The notes: generated from the sequence alone by a model not told the origin. A stretch of 64,000 bases of DNA from Arthrobacter agilis (GCF_030816075.1 NZ_JAUSXO010000001.1:2232001-2296000); one strand, 5' to 3'. Shown: positions 24,921 to 34,729, numbered from the stretch's first letter. Translations and numbers: made by a program.

Positions 24921-25559
24921 ATGGCCGCCGACAAACACAGCAGCTGGTCCTACACGGAAGGACTCCCCGACGAGGACGACGTCCTGCTCAGGGCACGCGA
25001 CCGGTCCCACGAACTGGGCGTCGCCCCGGTGACGCCCGCCGTGGGTGCGGCCCTCACGGTCCTCGCGGCCGCCTCCAAGGCCACCACCGCCGTCGAGGTG
25101 GGCGCCGGGGCCGGGGTCTCGGGGGTCTGCCTGCTGAGGGGGCTCGGCCGGAACGCCGTCCTGACCACCATCGACTCCGACGTCGACCACCTGCGCGCGG
25201 CCCGCGAGGCGTACGCCGAAGCGGGGATCCCCTCGAACCGCACACGCACCATCTCCGGCCGCGCCGCCGACGTGCTGCCGCGGCTGACCGACCGCGCCTA
25301 CGACCTGGTGTTCATCGACGCCGACAAGCCGGGACTCCCCGCGTACGTCGAGCAGGCCACGCGCCTGCTCAAGGACGGCGGCATCATGATCGTCAACGAC
25401 GCGCTGGACCAGGACCGCGTGGCGGAACCCGCGGTGCGCGAGCAGTCGACCAACACCCTGCGGCAGGTCGGGAAGATGATCCGTGAGAACGAGGCACTCG
25501 TGTCGGCACTCCTGCCGACGGGCACCGGGCTCCTGCTGGCGGTCAAGCAACGCGCCTGA
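24921..25559 (+). CDS. Class I O-methyltransferase (family 3, CmoM/caffeoyl-CoA OMT-like)
   Basis: A 212-residue AdoMet-dependent methyltransferase. The AdoMet loop is AVEVGAGAGVSGVCLL, TTIDSDVDHL ends the second strand with the ribose-binding acidic residue, and LVFIDADKPGLPAYV holds the metal-binding Asp of the family-3 O-methyltransferases. The start is ambiguous: ATG 24921 gives the family-like MAADKHSSWSY, ATG 24915 adds two residues, and a longer frame from 24834 is less likely. The substrate is unknown. It is transcribed divergently from sigE and often sits there in relatives. Confidence 0.82.
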   Translation: MAADKHSSWSYTEGLPDEDDVLLRARDRSHELGVAPVTPAVGAALTVLAAASKATTAVEVGAGAGVSGVCLLRGLGRNAVLTTIDSDVDHLRAAREAYAEAGIPSNRTRTISGRAADVLPRLTDRAYDLVFIDADKPGLPAYVEQATRLLKDGGIMIVNDALDQDRVAEPAVREQSTNTLRQVGKMIRENEALVSALLPTGTGLLLAVKQRA

Positions 25560-25570
25560 GCGCGGTCGGC

Positions 25571-25738
25571 CTAGGTCGTGACGGTGAGCAGGCAGTCCTT
25601 GAGCTTGCCCGCCTCTTCGGCGTTGAGTTCGACGACGAGGCGACCGCCGCCGTCGATCGGCACCCGCATGATGAGGCTGCGCCCCTCCTTGGTGACTTCC
25701 ATCGGTCCGTCGCCGGTTCGCGGTTTCATGGCAGCCAT
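25571..25738 (-). CDS. DUF3117 family protein (55 aa)
   Basis: A small actinobacterial protein, translated directly from the minus strand: it begins MAAMKPRTGDGPMEVTKEG, continues through RSLIMRVPIDGGGRLVVEL and ends GKLKDCLLTVTT. These are the hallmarks of DUF3117. AAAGGGA lies about six bases before the ATG. The family is widespread in actinobacteria and has no known function. Its stop lies 11 bases from the end of the convergent methyltransferase gene. Confidence 0.9.
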   Translation of the reverse strand: MAAMKPRTGDGPMEVTKEGRSLIMRVPIDGGGRLVVELNAEEAGKLKDCLLTVTT

Positions 25739-25867
25739 GGGGGTGTCCCTTTCAACAGGGCGCGACCGCGACGAGCGGTAGCGCGACAGTAAACAGTGCC
25801 CCGCTCCGGTGCCCGATGAAAGGTCCGGCGGTGCACGTCATCCCCTTCATTATTCAGCACAAGGCCT

Positions 25868-25887
25868 GCACCTGCTAATTCAGGTGC
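25868..25887. terminator. Hairpin downstream of the mannosyltransferase gene
   Basis: A perfect 7-bp stem (GCACCTG / CAGGTGC) with an A/T-rich 6-base loop lies 15 bases after the stop of the leftward gene. The rest of the 163-base gap carries the likely DUF3117 promoter, with no clear boxes. Confidence 0.5.
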
Positions 25888-25901
25888 GGCGTGGATCACA
25901 C

Positions 25902-27140
25902 TCAGGGTGGATAATCCCCGTCCGGCCCGGTCGGCGTCCAGCCCCACAGCCAGTCCACCCAGAGGAACTGGAGCACCACCGAGGCCGGCAGCAGCACCCA
26001 GAGGAGGCGCCCCCTACGGATGGTGGCGACGGCGAGCGCGAGGGGGAACAGCGGCGTCAGGATGCGCCACGTGCTCGACTGCGGGTCCCAGAAGGCCGCG
26101 AGGTACAGCAGGTAGCCGGCGCACCAGGCGCCGAGGACCAGACCCATCGAGCGCACCGCCGGCGTGAGGAAGAGCGCCACGAGACCGATCAGCAGGGCCG
26201 CCACCACGAGGGCCGCCGCTCCCGGGCCCAGCAGTGCGGCGGGCGTCTCGAACCAGGGGACGAAGGGCGCCAGCGGCTCCCCGCGCCACGCGGTCTCGGT
26301 GGCCACGTACGCGTCTGCCTGTCCCGTGACCGCCCACGCGATACCCGGCCACGCGACGGCGGCGAGGGACGAGACCAGGCCCAGCAGGAACAGGGAGACG
26401 ACCTGCCGACGGGCGGCCGGATCCTCCCCTGCGCGGCGACTCCTCCAGAGGGCGGAGAGGAACAGGATGCCCACCATGATGGCGAACGGCACCCCTGCCG
26501 GACGGGCCAGGCACATGAGCACGACGACGGGCATCGCCGCGTAGTGGCGGCCCCTCGCCACGAGGTGGAGCGAGGACGCGAGGAGCAGCAGGTGCAGCGA
26601 TTCCGCATACGGCACCTGCAGGATCACGGCGACGGGGGCGAAGGACACCACGGCGACCCCTGCGAGCGCGGTCCGGTGGTCCGTCCGGAGCCGGAAGAGG
26701 CGGTAGACGACGAGCGCGACTCCCGCCGCGGCGGCGACCGTGACGACGGGGGCGAGGATCCCCCAGCCGAGGCCGGTGCCGGCGTCGAGGAGACGGACCA
26801 GTCCCGGGAAGAGCGGGTAGAACGCCCACTGGTTGTGGCTGACGGCACCCTCGCCGTCCCGCGGCAGCTCGGTCGGGTAGCCCTCCCTGAAGATGCGTTC
26901 GTACCAGCCGCTGTCCCAGTAGTTGATGAACGTGCCGTACCCGGGGGCGGCGCCCGACCACGGGCTCGGTCCCTGGCGCGCCGCGGCGAGCAGGAGGATC
27001 CCGGTGGACACGATGCGGCCGACGAGGAACACCGCGAGCACCGGTACCGACCAGTGGACGGCGGCCAGTCTGGACGTCAGCGCGGAGAGCCTGGCGGACA
27101 GAGCGGGACGGCGTGTCCGGGCCGCGGCCGTGCGGCTCAT
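25902..27140 (-). CDS. PIG-V-like integral membrane mannosyltransferase
   Basis: A 412-residue polytopic protein with about ten hydrophobic segments. The first large extracytoplasmic loop contains INYWDSGWYERI, with the Asp expected of GT-C glycosyltransferases of the PIG-V/mannosyltransferase family, followed by QWAFYPLFPGLVRLL. QVPYAESLHLLLLASS and LARPAGVPFAI are further family marks. It probably uses a lipid-linked mannose donor to decorate a cell-envelope glycolipid or glycoprotein; the acceptor is unknown. The ATG at 27140 overlaps the tag stop by four bases (ATGA), so it is translated after tag. Confidence 0.8.
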   Translation of the reverse strand: MSRTAAARTRRPALSARLSALTSRLAAVHWSVPVLAVFLVGRIVSTGILLLAAARQGPSPWSGAAPGYGTFINYWDSGWYERIFREGYPTELPRDGEGAVSHNQWAFYPLFPGLVRLLDAGTGLGWGILAPVVTVAAAAGVALVVYRLFRLRTDHRTALAGVAVVSFAPVAVILQVPYAESLHLLLLASSLHLVARGRHYAAMPVVVLMCLARPAGVPFAIMVGILFLSALWRSRRAGEDPAARRQVVSLFLLGLVSSLAAVAWPGIAWAVTGQADAYVATETAWRGEPLAPFVPWFETPAALLGPGAAALVVAALLIGLVALFLTPAVRSMGLVLGAWCAGYLLYLAAFWDPQSSTWRILTPLFPLALAVATIRRGRLLWVLLPASVVLQFLWVDWLWGWTPTGPDGDYPP

Positions 27141-27757
27141 GGGCGTGCGCCGTCGGGGGTCGCCGACACCTCCCCGCCGCCGTCGGACCGGACCCAGCAG
27201 TCCCGGAGGTGGTCGTCGACGTACCCCGTGGCCTGCAGCATGGCGTACGCCGTCGTCGGACCCACGAAGCGGAATCCGAGGCGCTTCAGCTCCCTGGCCA
27301 GTGCCGTGCTCTCGGGCGTGATGGCCGGGACATCCGCGAGCTCGGCGGGCGCCGGACGTGGCGGTGGCCGGTGGCTCTCGAGGACCGAGCCGAGGGTGGT
27401 CCCCGCCGGCAGTGCGAGCAGGGCGCGGGCGTTGGCGATGGTGGCGTCGATCTTCTGCCGGTTCCGGACGATCCCCGTGTCCGTCATGAGCCGCCCGACG
27501 TCGTCGGCGCCGAATTCCGCGACGGCCGTCGGGTCGAAGCCGGCGAAGGCCCGCCGGAAGGCGTCCCGCTTCCGCAGGATGGTGATCCAGCTCAGGCCCG
27601 ACTGGAAGGCCTCGAGGCTCAACCGTTCGAACAGCGCAGCCTCTCCCCTGACGGGCCGGCCCCATTCCTCGTCGTGATAGCGCTCGTAGTCCGCGCTCGC
27701 CAGCGCCCAGCCGCAGCGCAGCCGGCCGTCGGAGCCGGGACCGGCGCCGCTCACCAC
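27137..27757 (-). CDS. tag: DNA-3-methyladenine glycosylase I
   Basis: Removes 3-methyladenine from alkylated DNA, base-excision repair, about 206 residues. Family features are CGWALASADYERYHDEEWG, FERLSLEAFQSGLSWITIL with the catalytic-region Glu/Trp, RKRDAFRRAFAGFD, the helix-hairpin RNRQKIDATIANARALL, and FRFVGPTTAYAMLQATG. The conserved Cys/His zinc ligands are consistent with CGWA at the start and DDHLRDCW at the end. Two adjacent GTG codons (27757, 27754) may start it; the first has AGGA six bases upstream. It overlaps the DivIVA-like gene before it and the mannosyltransferase after it. Confidence 0.9.
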   Translation of the reverse strand: MVSGAGPGSDGRLRCGWALASADYERYHDEEWGRPVRGEAALFERLSLEAFQSGLSWITILRKRDAFRRAFAGFDPTAVAEFGADDVGRLMTDTGIVRNRQKIDATIANARALLALPAGTTLGSVLESHRPPPRPAPAELADVPAITPESTALARELKRLGFRFVGPTTAYAMLQATGYVDDHLRDCWVRSDGGGEVSATPDGARP

Positions 27758-28170
27758 CCGGCGTCCTGTCGGGTCCCGGTCCCGCGTCCCGTGTCCCGTC
27801 CGGCGAGCTGCACGCGCAACCCTGCGATGACGGCGTCGCGTTCCTCGAGGGCCGCAGCGAGGCGGTCGAGGACCTCGTCCACCTGGTCCATGCGGTAGCC
27901 GCGCAGCCCGAGGCCGAAGCGGATCGCGTCCACGTCCTGTGCCGAGGGTGCCTCGGGCAGCAGGACCGGCGGCAGGGAGGCGACGGGTTCCACCAGCCCC
28001 GGCCCCGCCGGTGCCGCGGGGTCCGCCCATCCCGCGGGCGTCGCCGACCCGGACCCCGAGCGCGCGCTCACCGCGAGTCGCTGGAGGGGTGCAGGCAGCG
28101 GCCGGCCCGAGGCGAGGACGGCGGTTCCCCCCACCAGCAGGACGGCGAGGATCACCAGGAAGATAGTCAC
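27751..28170 (-). CDS. DivIVA-domain membrane protein
   Basis: A 139-residue protein with an N-terminal transmembrane helix (TIFLVILAVLLVGGTAVLAS), a Pro/Ala-rich linker, and a short DivIVA-type motif VDAIRFGLGLRGYRMDQVDEVL followed by a coiled-coil helix. Such small anchored DivIVA relatives are common in actinobacteria and may take part in polar growth or septum placement, but no function is shown. GTG start; it is the first of three overlapping leftward genes with tag and the mannosyltransferase. Confidence 0.75.
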   Translation of the reverse strand: MTIFLVILAVLLVGGTAVLASGRPLPAPLQRLAVSARSGSGSATPAGWADPAAPAGPGLVEPVASLPPVLLPEAPSAQDVDAIRFGLGLRGYRMDQVDEVLDRLAAALEERDAVIAGLRVQLAGRDTGRGTGTRQDAGW

Positions 28171-28249
28171 ACCGCAATGGTGCCAGAATCGCCGGGGCCG
28201 CCGGAGTGACCGGGCACCCCGGACGTCACCGCCGGGACCCCGGAGCGGT

Positions 28250-29122
28250 TCAGGCCGGGTGGTCGTGGCCGGCCGACGCCGCCACGATCCGCACGGCGTC
28301 CTCGGCCGTCTCGACGAGCTGCAGCAGCGAGAGGTCCTTCTCGGAGATGGTGCCCGCAGGGAGCAGCGTGCCCTCGATCCAGTCGAGCAGCGGCTGCCAG
28401 TAGGCCACCCCGACGAGCACGATCGGGAAGGACGTGACCTTGCGGGTCTGCACGAGCGTCATCGCCTCGAACAGCTCGTCGAGCGTGCCGAAGCCGCCCG
28501 GCAGCACCACGAACCCGCTCGCGTACTTGACGAACATGGTCTTCCGGGCGAAGAAGTACCGGAAGTTGATGCCGAGGTCCACCCACTCGTTCATGCCCTG
28601 CTCGAAGGGCAGTTCGATGCCGAGTCCCACGGAGGTCCCGCCCGCCTGGCAGGCACCCTTGTTGGCGGCCTCCATGGCGCCCGGGCCTCCCCCGGTGATG
28701 ACCGCGAACCCGGATTCGGCGAGCCGCCGGCCCACCTCCTCGCCGATGGCGTAGAAGGCCGATTCGCGGGGCGTCCGTGCCGACCCGAAGACGCTGATGG
28801 CCGGCCCCAGGTCCGCGAGCGTGCCGAACCCCTCCACGAACTCGCTCTGGATCCGCAGGACGCGCCACGGATCGGTGCGGGTGAAGCCGCCGTTGTCATC
28901 CGCATCCAGGAGCATCTTGTCCGCCTGCGGCACCGTCGCCTGGCCGCGCCTCAGTTCCACGGAGCCCTTCCGCCTGGTCGCCGGCCCCGCCTCGCCCCGT
29001 GGTCGCGAGGAGCCGTTCGAGCCGCCGGCGGCGGGCACGCCGGCCACAGCCGGTGCGTCGTCGCCGTGCAGGGCGGGGAGCCGTGCGCCATCGCCGGCCG
29101 AGGGGTGCTGGGAAGGAGACAT
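28250..29122 (-). CDS. LOG-family Rossmann-fold protein (TIGR00730)
   Basis: A 290-residue member of the family often misnamed lysine decarboxylase; related LOG proteins release cytokinin-type bases from nucleotide monophosphates. The signature motifs GGGPGAMEAANKGA and VLPGGFGTLDELFE are intact, and the conserved Arg/Lys residues of NFRYFFARKTMFVKYA are present. The N-terminal 70 residues are a variable, probably disordered extension, so the true start could be further in. The physiological substrate in this bacterium is unknown. Confidence 0.85.
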   Translation of the reverse strand: MSPSQHPSAGDGARLPALHGDDAPAVAGVPAAGGSNGSSRPRGEAGPATRRKGSVELRRGQATVPQADKMLLDADDNGGFTRTDPWRVLRIQSEFVEGFGTLADLGPAISVFGSARTPRESAFYAIGEEVGRRLAESGFAVITGGGPGAMEAANKGACQAGGTSVGLGIELPFEQGMNEWVDLGINFRYFFARKTMFVKYASGFVVLPGGFGTLDELFEAMTLVQTRKVTSFPIVLVGVAYWQPLLDWIEGTLLPAGTISEKDLSLLQLVETAEDAVRIVAASAGHDHPA

Positions 29123-29204
29123 TTACCTAGGCTAACCAACGCCGGGGGCCGCACGGGCTTTGGTTGCTCTTGAATCACAATCGATACCTTTGCGCCGCTG
29201 TGTA

Positions 29205-29232
29205 TTGCCGCAAAGGAATAGTTCGCTAGATT
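29205..29232 (+). promoter_or_regulatory. Promoter of the glu ABC transporter operon (leaderless)
   Basis: TTGCCG (29205-29210) and TAGATT (29227-29232) are 16 bases apart. The -10 lies six bases before the ATG of the first gene, and there is no ribosome-binding site. This is one of the clearest promoters in the window. Confidence 0.65.
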
Positions 29233-29238
29233 TCTCCC

Positions 29239-30015
<777 letters not shown>

Positions 30016-30085
30016 CCCTGCCCGTCCCACTCACCCCGCAAGCAATCCACGAGGGCCTCGCGAGGCCGCAATCCAAGGAGAACCC

Positions 30086-30928
30086 ATGCAGAAGACCCGA
30101 TACGCAGCAGCCGCGGTGGCTGCGGTGGCCGCACTGACACTGTCCGCCTGTGGCGGCGGTGGCGACAGCGCCGAGAGCGGTAGCGGCGGAGAGGGCGGCG
30201 GCGAGAGCCTTCGCATCGGCATCAAGTTCGACCAGCCCGGCCTCGGCTACGACGAGGGCGGCTCCTACTCCGGCTTCGACGTCGACGTCGCGAAGTACGT
30301 GGCGAACGAGCTCGGAGTGACCGAGGACAACATCGAATTCGTCGAGGCGCCCTCCGCGAACCGCGAGAACCTGCTGTCCAACAACCAGGTGGACATGATC
30401 TTCGCGACCTACTCGATCACCGACACGCGCAAGGAGACCGTCGCCTTCGCCGGCCCGTACTTCGTGGCCGGCCAGGACCTCCTCGTCCCCACCGACAGCG
30501 ACATCACGGGCCCCGAGGACCTCGAGGGCAAGAACCTCTGCTCGGTCACCGGCTCCACGTCCGCGCAGAAGATCAAGGACCAGTACCCCGGCGTCCAACT
30601 CGTCGAGCAGCCGGGCTACGCCGAGTGCGTCACCGCGATGGGCGGCGGCCAGATCGACGCCGTCACCACCGACGACATCATCCTCGCCGGCCTCGCCTCG
30701 CAGGAGGCCAACGCGGGCAAGTTCAAGGTCGTCGGCAACACCTTCTCGGAGGAGAAGTACGGCGTCGGCCTGCCCCAGGACAGCGACCGCTGTGAGGACA
30801 TCAACGCCGCCATCACCAAGATGATCGACGACGGTGCCTGGGAAGAGGCGATCACCCGCAACACCGAGGGTGCCGACTACTCCTTCAACAAGGACCTCAA
30901 CCCGCCCACGCCCGAGCCCTGCGCCTAG
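30086..30928 (+). CDS. gluB: Glutamate-binding lipoprotein of the ABC transporter
   Basis: Substrate-binding protein, 280 residues, exported and lipid-anchored. The lipobox LTLSAC places the anchor Cys at about residue 22, followed by a Gly/Ser-rich linker. The mature protein shows the periplasmic-binding fold of family 3: LRIGIKFDQPGLG, YSGFDVDVAKYVA, MIFATYSITDTR and the disulfide-type pair in KNLCSVTGSTSA and YAECVTAM. CAAGGAG stands just before the ATG. A 12-bp hairpin directly downstream should raise its transcript level relative to the permeases. Confidence 0.92.
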   Translation: MQKTRYAAAAVAAVAALTLSACGGGGDSAESGSGGEGGGESLRIGIKFDQPGLGYDEGGSYSGFDVDVAKYVANELGVTEDNIEFVEAPSANRENLLSNNQVDMIFATYSITDTRKETVAFAGPYFVAGQDLLVPTDSDITGPEDLEGKNLCSVTGSTSAQKIKDQYPGVQLVEQPGYAECVTAMGGGQIDAVTTDDIILAGLASQEANAGKFKVVGNTFSEEKYGVGLPQDSDRCEDINAAITKMIDDGAWEEAITRNTEGADYSFNKDLNPPTPEPCA

Positions 30929-30939
30929 CATCGCTCCCC

Positions 30940-30973
30940 TTGGTGGGGCGGTCCGTCCGGGCCGCCCCACCAA
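30940..30973 (+). terminator. Intra-operon hairpin between binding protein and permease
   Basis: A perfect 12-bp stem (TTGGTGGGGCGG / CCGCCCCACCAA) with a 10-base loop begins 12 bases after the gluB stop. Without a T-tract it probably acts as a partial terminator or as an mRNA 3'-end stabiliser, so that binding protein is made in excess. Confidence 0.65.
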
Positions 30974-31005
30974 TGCCATGTCCCCCACCCGGAAAGGGGT
31001 GAACC

Positions 31006-31683
31006 GTGGAGAACTACCTGTCGCTGTTCGAGACCTACAACGTGCCCGCAGCGTTCTGGGTCAACATCCAGCTGTCCTTCTGGGCTGCCATCTGGGCCCT
31101 CGTCATCGGCACGGTGCTGGCCCTGTTCCGCATCTCGCCCATCCCGAGCCTGCAGTGGTTCGGCACGGCCTACGTCAACATCTTCCGGAACACGCCGCTG
31201 ACGATCATCCTCGCGTTCGGGTTCCTCGGCCTGTTCTCGGTCATGCAGATCAGCCTCGCCGGTGAGCTCGACGACAGCCTGTTCAGGATCGCCATCGTCG
31301 GCCTCTCGCTGTACCACGCGGCCTTCGTGTGCGAGGCGATCCGCAGCGGCGTCAACACGGTCCCCGTCGGGCAGGCGGAAGCGGCGCGGGCCATCGGCCT
31401 CGGCTTCCTGCCGGCGGCGCGGCTCATCATCCTGCCGCAGGCCTTCCGGGGCGCCATCGCCCCGCTCGGCAACGTGCTGATCGCCCTCATCAAGAACTCG
31501 ACCGTCGCCGCGGCCGGTTCCGTAGCGGCCGAGTCGTCCAGCCTCATGAAGACCATGATCGAGTTCCGCTCGGACCTGGTCATCCCGATCTTCCTCACCT
31601 TCGCCCTGGGCTTCGTGATCCTCGTGATCCCGATCGGTCTGCTGACCACGTGGGCCTCACGGAAACTGGCGGTGGCCCGATGA
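31006..31683 (+). CDS. gluC: Amino-acid ABC transporter permease GluC
   Basis: Inner-membrane permease of the polar amino-acid (HisM) type, 225 residues with about five transmembrane helices. FWVNIQLSFWAAIWAL opens the transmembrane domain, NIFRNTPLTIILAF and the coupling (EAA) loop QAEAARAIGLGFLPAARLIILPQAF are typical. The GTG start is preceded by GGAAAGGGG. It overlaps gluD by four bases (ATGA), and both permeases should form a heterodimer. Confidence 0.92.
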   Translation: MENYLSLFETYNVPAAFWVNIQLSFWAAIWALVIGTVLALFRISPIPSLQWFGTAYVNIFRNTPLTIILAFGFLGLFSVMQISLAGELDDSLFRIAIVGLSLYHAAFVCEAIRSGVNTVPVGQAEAARAIGLGFLPAARLIILPQAFRGAIAPLGNVLIALIKNSTVAAAGSVAAESSSLMKTMIEFRSDLVIPIFLTFALGFVILVIPIGLLTTWASRKLAVAR

Positions 31684-32549
31684 GCGCACAGCAGGTCCTC
31701 TTCGACGCGCCGGGCCCCCGAGCGCGACGCACCATCCTCATCGGCAACATCGTCGGCGTCCTGATCGTCCTCGGCATCCTCGCCTGGGTGATCTCGGCGC
31801 TGGCGGACAAGGGCCAGTTCGCCGCGAGCATGTGGACGCCCTTCCTCGAATCGCGGACGTGGGAGTTCTTCATCCTGCCCGGCCTCGGCAACACGCTGAA
31901 GGCCGCCGGGATCGCGATCGTCACCTCGGTGGCCTTCGGACTGGTCTTCGGCGTCGGCAGGCTCTCACATGTGGCGCCGATCCGCTGGATCGCAGGTGTC
32001 GTCGTCGAGTTCCTGCGGGCGGTGCCGGTGCTCCTCATGATGATCTTCTTCTGGCTGGCACTCGGCAGTTCGGGCGCCGTGAAGCCGCAGGAGGCGCCGC
32101 TCATCGCCGTGATCCTCGCCCTCACGCTCTACAACGGCTCCGTCATCGCCGAACTCGTGCGTTCCGGCGTGTACGGCCTGCCCAGGGGCCAGCGCGAGGC
32201 GGGCATGGCGATCGGCCTGACGAGGAACCAGTCGCTGCGGAACATCGAGGTGCCGCAGGCGCTCATCGCGATGCTGCCGGCGCTGGTCAGCCAGTTCGTG
32301 GTGATCCTCAAGGACTCCGCCCTGGGCTTCATCATCACCTACCCCGAACTGCTGCAGTACACGCGGCGGTTGGGTGTCGGCGAGGGCAACGTGATCCCGT
32401 CGCTGCTGGTCGCCGCGGCGATCTTCATCGCCATCAACTTCGCCCTCTCGACGCTGGCCACACGGCTGTCCGTGCTCCTCAGTTTCAGGACGAAGGGCCG
32501 CAGGCCCGCGGCACAGGAAGCCGTCGCGCTGGACGCGGCCTCCACCTGA
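31680..32549 (+). CDS. gluD: Amino-acid ABC transporter permease GluD
   Basis: Second permease of the importer, 289 residues, about five or six transmembrane helices. GNTLKAAGIAIVTSVAFGLVFG begins the transport domain, EFLRAVPVLLMMIFFW and the EAA loop REAGMAIGLTRNQSLRNIEVPQAL are clear. ATG 31680 sits inside the gluC stop; the longer frame upstream is over gluC and rejected. A strong palindromic terminator follows. Confidence 0.92.
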   Translation: MSAQQVLFDAPGPRARRTILIGNIVGVLIVLGILAWVISALADKGQFAASMWTPFLESRTWEFFILPGLGNTLKAAGIAIVTSVAFGLVFGVGRLSHVAPIRWIAGVVVEFLRAVPVLLMMIFFWLALGSSGAVKPQEAPLIAVILALTLYNGSVIAELVRSGVYGLPRGQREAGMAIGLTRNQSLRNIEVPQALIAMLPALVSQFVVILKDSALGFIITYPELLQYTRRLGVGEGNVIPSLLVAAAIFIAINFALSTLATRLSVLLSFRTKGRRPAAQEAVALDAAST

Positions 32550-32568
32550 GGCCGTCCGGCGGACGGAA

Positions 32569-32604
32569 CGACGCAGGGCCCGGCAGCTGCCGGGCCCTGC
32601 GTCG
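32569..32604. terminator. Terminator of the glu operon
   Basis: A perfect 36-base palindrome (two 18-bp arms beginning CGACGCAGGGCCCGG) followed by CTCTT on the plus strand. It separates gluD from the convergent dapE gene. Confidence 0.8.
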
Positions 32605-32635
32605 CTCTTCCTGCCGGGTCCTCCGGCCGCTCCCG

Positions 32636-33727
32636 TCAGGACAGCCAGGCGACCATCGCCGCGAGGCAGGCGCGCACGGCGTCGGCCTGCACGTGCTCGT
32701 CGTCCGTGTGCGCCAGGAGGGCGTCGCCCGGACCGAAGTTGACCGCAGGGACGCCGAGGGCGCTGAACCGCGCGACGTCGGTCCAGCCGTACTTCGGCTT
32801 CGGTTCCTCGCCCACCGCCGCGACGAACGCGGCGGCTGCGGGATGGTGCAGCCCCGGCCGCGCCCCGGCAGCGGCGTCGGTCCGCTTCACCGCGAACCCC
32901 TCGAGCAGGGCGCGCACGTAGTCCTCGGCCTGCTCGGGGGTCTTGTCGGGCGCGAAACGGTAGTTCACCTCGATGACCGCGCCGTCCGGGATGATGTTGC
33001 CCGCCGTGCCACCGGCGATCTTCACGGCATTGAGGCTCTCGCGGTAGTCCAGCCCGTCCACGTGGACGGTGGCGGGTTCGTGGTCCCGCAGCCGGACGAG
33101 GATCTCGGCGGCCCCATGGATGGCGTTCACGCCCCGCCACGCACGTGCTGAATGGGCTGCCCTGCCGGTCACCCTGACCTCGAACCGCGCGGTGCCGTTA
33201 CACCCGCCCTCCACCGTGCCGTCCGTGGGTTCCAGCAGGACGGCGAAGTCCGCGACGAGCCATTCCGGGTAGGAGACGGCGACCCGGCCGAGGCCGCTCA
33301 GCGACGCCTCGACCTCCTCGTGGTCGTAGAAGATGAACGTGATGTCCCGGGTGGGCTCGGTCAGGGCCGCGGCGAGCGCCAGCTGCACCGCCACGCCGCC
33401 CTTCATGTCCGTGGCTCCCCTGCCGTACAGGACCTCGCCCTCCCAGGTGGACGGCACCGTGCCGCGGGACCCCGGTGCCGACGGCAGCGGGACGGTGTCG
33501 AGGTGACCGGCGAGGATGACGCGCTCCGCCCGTCCGAGCCGGGTGCGCGCCATGACGCAGTCGCCGTCGCGGACCACCTCGAGGTGGTCGAGGCGCCGCA
33601 GCGCCTGCTCGACGGCGTCGGCGATGCCCGCCTCGTTGCCCGAGACGCTCTCGAGATCGATGAGCCGGGCGGTCAGGAGGGCGACGTCGGAGCCGAGATC
33701 GAGCTCCGCGGCGGGTGTCTGAATCAT
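32636..33727 (-). CDS. dapE: Succinyl-diaminopimelate desuccinylase
   Basis: Zinc peptidase-like enzyme of lysine/meso-diaminopimelate synthesis, 363 residues, family M20. Metal-site motifs are visible: [11 protein letters not shown] (His, Asp), [10 protein letters not shown] (Asp), YDHEEVEA (the catalytic Glu pair) and [12 protein letters not shown] (Glu). The dimerisation domain contains [18 protein letters not shown], and the final metal His lies near the C-terminus ([16 protein letters not shown]). It is transcribed away from dapD from a very short shared promoter region; both enzymes belong to the succinylase branch. Confidence 0.93.
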   Translation of the reverse strand: MIQTPAAELDLGSDVALLTARLIDLESVSGNEAGIADAVEQALRRLDHLEVVRDGDCVMARTRLGRAERVILAGHLDTVPLPSAPGSRGTVPSTWEGEVLYGRGATDMKGGVAVQLALAAALTEPTRDITFIFYDHEEVEASLSGLGRVAVSYPEWLVADFAVLLEPTDGTVEGGCNGTARFEVRVTGRAAHSARAWRGVNAIHGAAEILVRLRDHEPATVHVDGLDYRESLNAVKIAGGTAGNIIPDGAVIEVNYRFAPDKTPEQAEDYVRALLEGFAVKRTDAAAGARPGLHHPAAAAFVAAVGEEPKPKYGWTDVARFSALGVPAVNFGPGDALLAHTDDEHVQADAVRACLAAMVAWLS

Positions 33728-33733
33728 GCTGCA

Positions 33734-33753
33734 ACACTATCCCTCGGTAGACT
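33734..33753. promoter_or_regulatory. Back-to-back leaderless promoters of dapE and dapD
   Basis: Within the 33-base gap, TAGTGT (minus strand, 33739-33734) lies six bases before the dapE ATG, and TAGACT (plus strand, 33748-33753) lies seven bases before the dapD ATG. Each -35 region would fall within or beside the opposite gene's start, so polymerase can probably serve only one side at a time. Confidence 0.6.
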
Positions 33754-33760
33754 GCTGCCC

Positions 33761-34729
33761 ATGACTCCTCCCCTGCCCAGCCCGTCCATGCCCTCCACCC
33801 CGCAGCGGCTGGCCGGCGGTACCGGCCTCGCCACCGTGGCATCGGACGGAACGGTGCTGGACGCCTGGTTCCCCGCCCCCTGGTGCGGCGAGGACCGCAC
33901 GTCGGCCCACCTGAGGGACTCGCTGGAGGCCCTCGCGGAGGCCGGCGTGGACAACGCGCGCAAGGTCACCCAGCGCGTCGTCGACCTGACGATCGATCCC
34001 GAGGCGGCCCCGGCCGGCACCGAGGACGCCTACCTGCGGCTGCACCTCCTGTCCCACCGCCTGGTGCAGCCCAACACCATCAACCTCGACGGGATCTTCG
34101 GCCTGCTCGCGAACGTGGTCTGGACGAACCACGGGCCCGCACAGGTCCAGGACTTCGAGACGGTCCGTGCGGCCCTACGCGCCCGCGGCCCCGTCCAGGT
34201 GCACGGGGTGGACAAGTTCCCCCGCATGGTGGACTACGTGGTACCCGCGGGCGTCCGTATCGCCGACGCCGACCGCGTGCGCCTGGGTGCGCACCTGGCC
34301 GAGGGAACCACAGTGATGCACGAGGGCTTCGTGAACTTCAACGCCGGCACCCTCGGTCACTCCATGGTCGAGGGCCGGATCTCCGCCGGGGTCGTCGTCG
34401 GGGACGGCTCCGACATCGGTGGCGGCGCCTCGATCATGGGAACCCTCTCCGGCGGCGGCAAGGAGCGCATCACCATCGGCGAGCGATGCCTGCTCGGGGC
34501 GGAGTCCGGCGTCGGTATCTCCCTCGGCGACGACTGCGTGGTCGAGGCAGGGCTCTACCTCACCGCGGGCACGAAGGTGACGCTGCAGGACGGCACGCTC
34601 GTCAAGGCGAAGGATCTCTCGGGCGAGTCCGGCATCCTGTTCCTGCGCAACTCCGCCACCGGTGCCGTCGAGGCACGTCCCCGTCGCGGGGAGGGCATCG
34701 CCCTCAACCCGGCCCTGCACGCCAACTAG
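33761..34729 (+). CDS. dapD: Tetrahydrodipicolinate N-succinyltransferase (actinobacterial DapD)
   Basis: Transfers succinate from succinyl-CoA to tetrahydrodipicolinate in lysine/diaminopimelate synthesis, 322 residues. The N-terminal domain is followed by a left-handed beta-helix with hexapeptide repeats ([14 protein letters not shown], then [18 protein letters not shown] and [13 protein letters not shown]). The actinobacterial insertion [19 protein letters not shown] is present. The ATG at 33761 fits the leaderless spacing; a later ATG at 33788 is possible. The C-terminal LKD-type tail ends NPALHAN. The partner dapE is divergent. Confidence 0.92.
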   Translation: MTPPLPSPSMPSTPQRLAGGTGLATVASDGTVLDAWFPAPWCGEDRTSAHLRDSLEALAEAGVDNARKVTQRVVDLTIDPEAAPAGTEDAYLRLHLLSHRLVQPNTINLDGIFGLLANVVWTNHGPAQVQDFETVRAALRARGPVQVHGVDKFPRMVDYVVPAGVRIADADRVRLGAHLAEGTTVMHEGFVNFNAGTLGHSMVEGRISAGVVVGDGSDIGGGASIMGTLSGGGKERITIGERCLLGAESGVGISLGDDCVVEAGLYLTAGTKVTLQDGTLVKAKDLSGESGILFLRNSATGAVEARPRRGEGIALNPALHAN

